Positions 62,116 to 64,000 of a stretch of DNA of 64,000 nucleotides are shown one piece after another. Location of the stretch: NCBI GenBank assembly GCA_032595685.2, contig CP159373.1, positions 889,001-953,000 on the forward strand, read 5' to 3'. The position numbers and the translations under genes are program-made. Source of the stretch: Candidatus Electrothrix aestuarii (GTDB taxonomy: Bacteria > Desulfobacterota > Desulfobulbia > Desulfobulbales > Desulfobulbaceae). Positions within the stretch are counted from its first letter, which is position 1. The number at the start of each line of letters is the position of its first letter. Below the pieces are notes generated by a model. It had not been told where the DNA came from and did no database searches. It saw nothing but the letters and a program-made list of their open reading frames with translations.

Positions 62116-62313
62116 ATGAGTTCATCAAATGAAGCCTGGGACCACCTGGGAGAACTATCTGAAGACGATGCTATACACGTACTCACCCGCTTATTCGCCC
62201 TATATGAGGAGCAGGAACAACGTAATCCCTATGATCCAGCAGCCCCTCTTTTTTTTAGAAACCTGATAACGGCCCTTGAGCAAACCTCCTCCTGTAACCT
62301 GAACCGACGATAA
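62116..62313 (+). CDS. Small acidic protein co-transcribed with plsY
   Basis: This 65-residue protein of no known family is helical (SEDDAIHVLTRLFALYEEQE) and ends near the plsY ATG, with the TAA/ATG shared region (CGATAATG). It has no membrane segment or signal peptide. It could be a tetratricopeptide-like accessory protein, but this is guesswork. The start lacks a strong Shine-Dalgarno. Confidence 0.6.
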   Translation: MSSSNEAWDHLGELSEDDAIHVLTRLFALYEEQEQRNPYDPAAPLFFRNLITALEQTSSCNLNRR

Positions 62314-62930
62314 TGCAATTTTCCTCTTTCTTTCTCATCATAGCGTCCTACCTGATTGGTGCTGTTCCCTTTGGACTCCTGCTCTCCCGTGGAAAAGGAA
62401 TAAATATCCGCGAACAGGGCAGTAAAAATATCGGGGCAACGAATGTCTCCCGCCTCTTGGGCAAAAAGCTGGGATTTCTGACCTTCCTTCTGGATTGTAC
62501 AAAGGGATTTCTCCCCATGTTTCTGGCAGGACGTTTACTCGGAGAGGGAGAAACGCAGAATGGAGTGATAGCCCTCTGCGGAGCTGCAGCAGTTATCGGG
62601 CATATGTTTCCAATCTATCTCCGCTTTAAAGGAGGAAAGGGAGTGGCCACAGGCCTTGGTGTTTTTCTCTACCTGGCCCCCTTGGCAGTCCTAATCAGTA
62701 TGGTCATTTTTATCGCCGTAGTGGCCGCCACGGGCTATGTCTCTCTTGGTTCCCTGCTCAGTTCCGCCGTGGTCTTGCCCTGTCTTTATTTTTTCGCTGA
62801 ACCATCCTGGAAACTCTCCGTTGCTGGTTTTATCATCATTATGATCTGGATCAAGCATCATGAAAATATAGGGCGCCTGCTGAAGGGGACGGAAAAAAGC
62901 TTTAAGAAGAAAAAAGAGCTAGCCCCCTAA
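62313..62930 (+). CDS. plsY: Acyl-phosphate:glycerol-3-phosphate acyltransferase
   Basis: This 205-residue inner-membrane enzyme acylates glycerol-3-phosphate from acyl-phosphate, the first committed step of phospholipid synthesis. Conserved loops are GAVPFGLLLSRGKGINIREQ, GSKNIGATNVSRLLG and the phosphate-binding FKGGKGVATGLGVFL. The C-terminal loop is IWIKHHENIGRLLKGTE, all PlsY signatures. Five or so membrane segments are present. Its stop overlaps the convergent recO stop by 4 bp. Confidence 0.95.
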   Translation: MQFSSFFLIIASYLIGAVPFGLLLSRGKGINIREQGSKNIGATNVSRLLGKKLGFLTFLLDCTKGFLPMFLAGRLLGEGETQNGVIALCGAAAVIGHMFPIYLRFKGGKGVATGLGVFLYLAPLAVLISMVIFIAVVAATGYVSLGSLLSSAVVLPCLYFFAEPSWKLSVAGFIIIMIWIKHHENIGRLLKGTEKSFKKKKELAP

Positions 62931-63760
62931 GGCTCCTCGGAAAGGGAAAAGGGAAGATTCAAGCCCTCTTTATTTCTTCCCCCACCCTGAGAGATGTTGC
63001 GCGCAAAAAAATTCCACGAGTGAAGATCAGCTTGTAGGAGGTACTTGGCGTAGCAGGACAAAACGAACAGGCACTCTATCGCAACGTGTTCCGGCATCTG
63101 GAGACGTTGCACCTGCTTTATTGTCATCTTCTGTGCTGTTTGAAGAAATTTAAGACTTTGCAGCGAAAGAGTGAAGCGAGAACGGCTCACATTACTCCTG
63201 CAACGACTGCAAACAAGGGCACCCTTGCCAGGCTGAAGGGTAAAATGACCTTGTCTGCTCTTTTCCGGGGGGCAAGAACAAGTTGCACAACCATCTAAAC
63301 TAGGATGATAACCGCAGACATCCAATAGATGCAGCAGGAAAAAGACAAGAACAGAGACAGGTAAGGAACCTCTATGAATAGATTCCAGAGCCCAATGAAG
63401 AAGAAAAAAAATCCGGCGATCAGGATCATGCTCGCCGGTGAAACGAAGAACCAGTTCACAAACGAGCATAGCAGCACTGTATCGCTGCCAATCCGTCCGC
63501 AAAAAAAGAAAGGCGTCTTTTAACTCTGCCTCACTCAAAAAGTGAAGGCGATTATCCTGTCGCGCCGGACGATACGTAACATCAAGCAAAGAGAAAGCTT
63601 CTAACTTATTAACAAAACGCTTTTTCGAACGCTTTGCCCCCTTAGCAATGACAGTCAACCGTCCAGCATCCAAACTGTACAGGGTAATAATTCTATCCGA
63701 TTCGCCAAAATCGACGTTTCTCAGAACAATCGCCTCGGTACGGCACAATTGATCGGGCAA
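62927..63760 (-). CDS. recO: DNA repair protein RecO
   Basis: This 277-residue recombination mediator has an N-terminal OB-fold (TEAIVLRNVDFGESDRIITL, then GRLTVIAKGAKRSKKRFVN) and a helical C-terminal domain. The zinc site is visible in DGCATCSCPPEK and GALVCSRC. RecO works with RecR to load RecA on gapped DNA. The ending (KEGLNLPFSLSEEP) is longer than in E. coli RecO. It lies directly downstream of the partial acidic gene (3 bp), so the two are co-transcribed. Confidence 0.93.
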   Translation of the reverse strand: MPDQLCRTEAIVLRNVDFGESDRIITLYSLDAGRLTVIAKGAKRSKKRFVNKLEAFSLLDVTYRPARQDNRLHFLSEAELKDAFLFLRTDWQRYSAAMLVCELVLRFTGEHDPDRRIFFLLHWALESIHRGSLPVSVLVFFLLHLLDVCGYHPSLDGCATCSCPPEKSRQGHFTLQPGKGALVCSRCRSNVSRSRFTLSLQSLKFLQTAQKMTIKQVQRLQMPEHVAIECLFVLSCYAKYLLQADLHSWNFFARNISQGGGRNKEGLNLPFSLSEEP

Positions 63761-63763
63761 TGG

Positions 63764-64000
63764 CTACTCAGAGGACGGCGCAGAACTCTGCTCAAGGGCA
63801 TCACTATTTCCTGTCCCTTCTTCAGCCCCTTGCTTTTGTGTTTCTTGCTGCCCGACCTCAGGAGTGGTCCCTTCCGAAGAGAGTACCTCTTCTTCATGAG
63901 CAGTTTCATCTGATGCTCCTGCTTCAGCATCAGACACGGATTCCGGCAAAGAAGGGAGAGGAACCACGGTTGCGGTATTCACCTGGGCTGGCTCCTGTTC
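63764..64000 (-). CDS. C-terminal end of an acidic protein, N-terminus beyond window
   Basis: The reading frame is open from the right edge to a stop at 63764. The visible 78 residues are Glu/Ser/Thr/Gln-rich and disordered (PLPSLPESVSDAEAGASDET, then EVGQQETQKQGAEEGTGNSD). No domain is recognisable. A RodZ-like or other envelope protein with a disordered tail would fit the position before recO, but nothing in the visible sequence proves it. Confidence 0.55.
   Translation of the reverse strand, partial: EQEPAQVNTATVVPLPSLPESVSDAEAGASDETAHEEEVLSSEGTTPEVGQQETQKQGAEEGTGNSDALEQSSAPSSE

Overview
The window is a 64 kb piece of a Gram-negative bacterial chromosome. Outer-membrane and envelope genes (lptD, mltB, plsY, pssA), a Tat-exported superoxide reductase, a hemerythrin, a B12-type radical SAM protein, an RNase E/G and abundant RAYT, Rpn and IS elements suggest an anaerobic or microaerophilic Desulfobacterota member. 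A Desulfobulbaceae relative, possibly a cable bacterium, would fit, but that is inferred from gene content only. No rRNA, tRNA or CRISPR array was seen.

Layout. 1-5571 (-) is one uninterrupted reading frame for a giant secreted protein of DUF11 and SdrD/Cna-B type repeats; it runs off the left edge. An IS4-like element (5628-6994) sits 57 bp upstream of its start codon. 7.2-12.2 kb holds a LuxR-type response regulator, an ExeA-like ATPase fused to a SPOR domain, and a secreted DUF4139 protein. 12.2-20.6 kb carries a GT2, a MaoC hydratase and an Old Yellow Enzyme, followed by a tightly coupled six-gene set: ketosynthase III, MBL hydrolase, NAD-dependent epimerase, GT21-like transferase, unknown protein, GT1. 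I read this as an uncharacterised glycosylated-lipid or small-molecule pathway.

20.55-24.7 kb is an A+T-richer accessory island. It starts with a strict 21-bp periodic array (about 14 units), then a PLD-like nuclease, a helical unknown, a macro-domain protein, and a coupled pair of a proteasome/HslV-like Ntn hydrolase with N-terminal Ser and an S2P (M50) intramembrane protease. 24.8-42.8 kb is mostly core: DUF808 pair, superoxide reductase, DUF3352 lipoprotein, radical SAM DUF4080, hemerythrin, Rieske/cytochrome b, coaD, rsmD, pssA, mltB, a DHH phosphoesterase, lptD, a second radical SAM protein, and RNase E/G with a clear terminator.

43.5-54 kb is a mobile-element zone: RAYT, Rpn nuclease, two nested MITE-like elements with intact target duplications, a frameshifted IS91-family transposase beside two related glycine-zipper membrane genes, a partial frameshifted copy of hisC, a reverse-transcriptase remnant, a DinJ/YafQ toxin-antitoxin pair, intact hisC-cmk, and an IS3 element with TIRs and a 3-bp target duplication. 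54-64 kb contains PilZ, methyltransferase, a GT25 coupled to an MMPL exporter-methyltransferase fusion, TVP38, an AraC regulator, plsY, recO and the end of an acidic protein.
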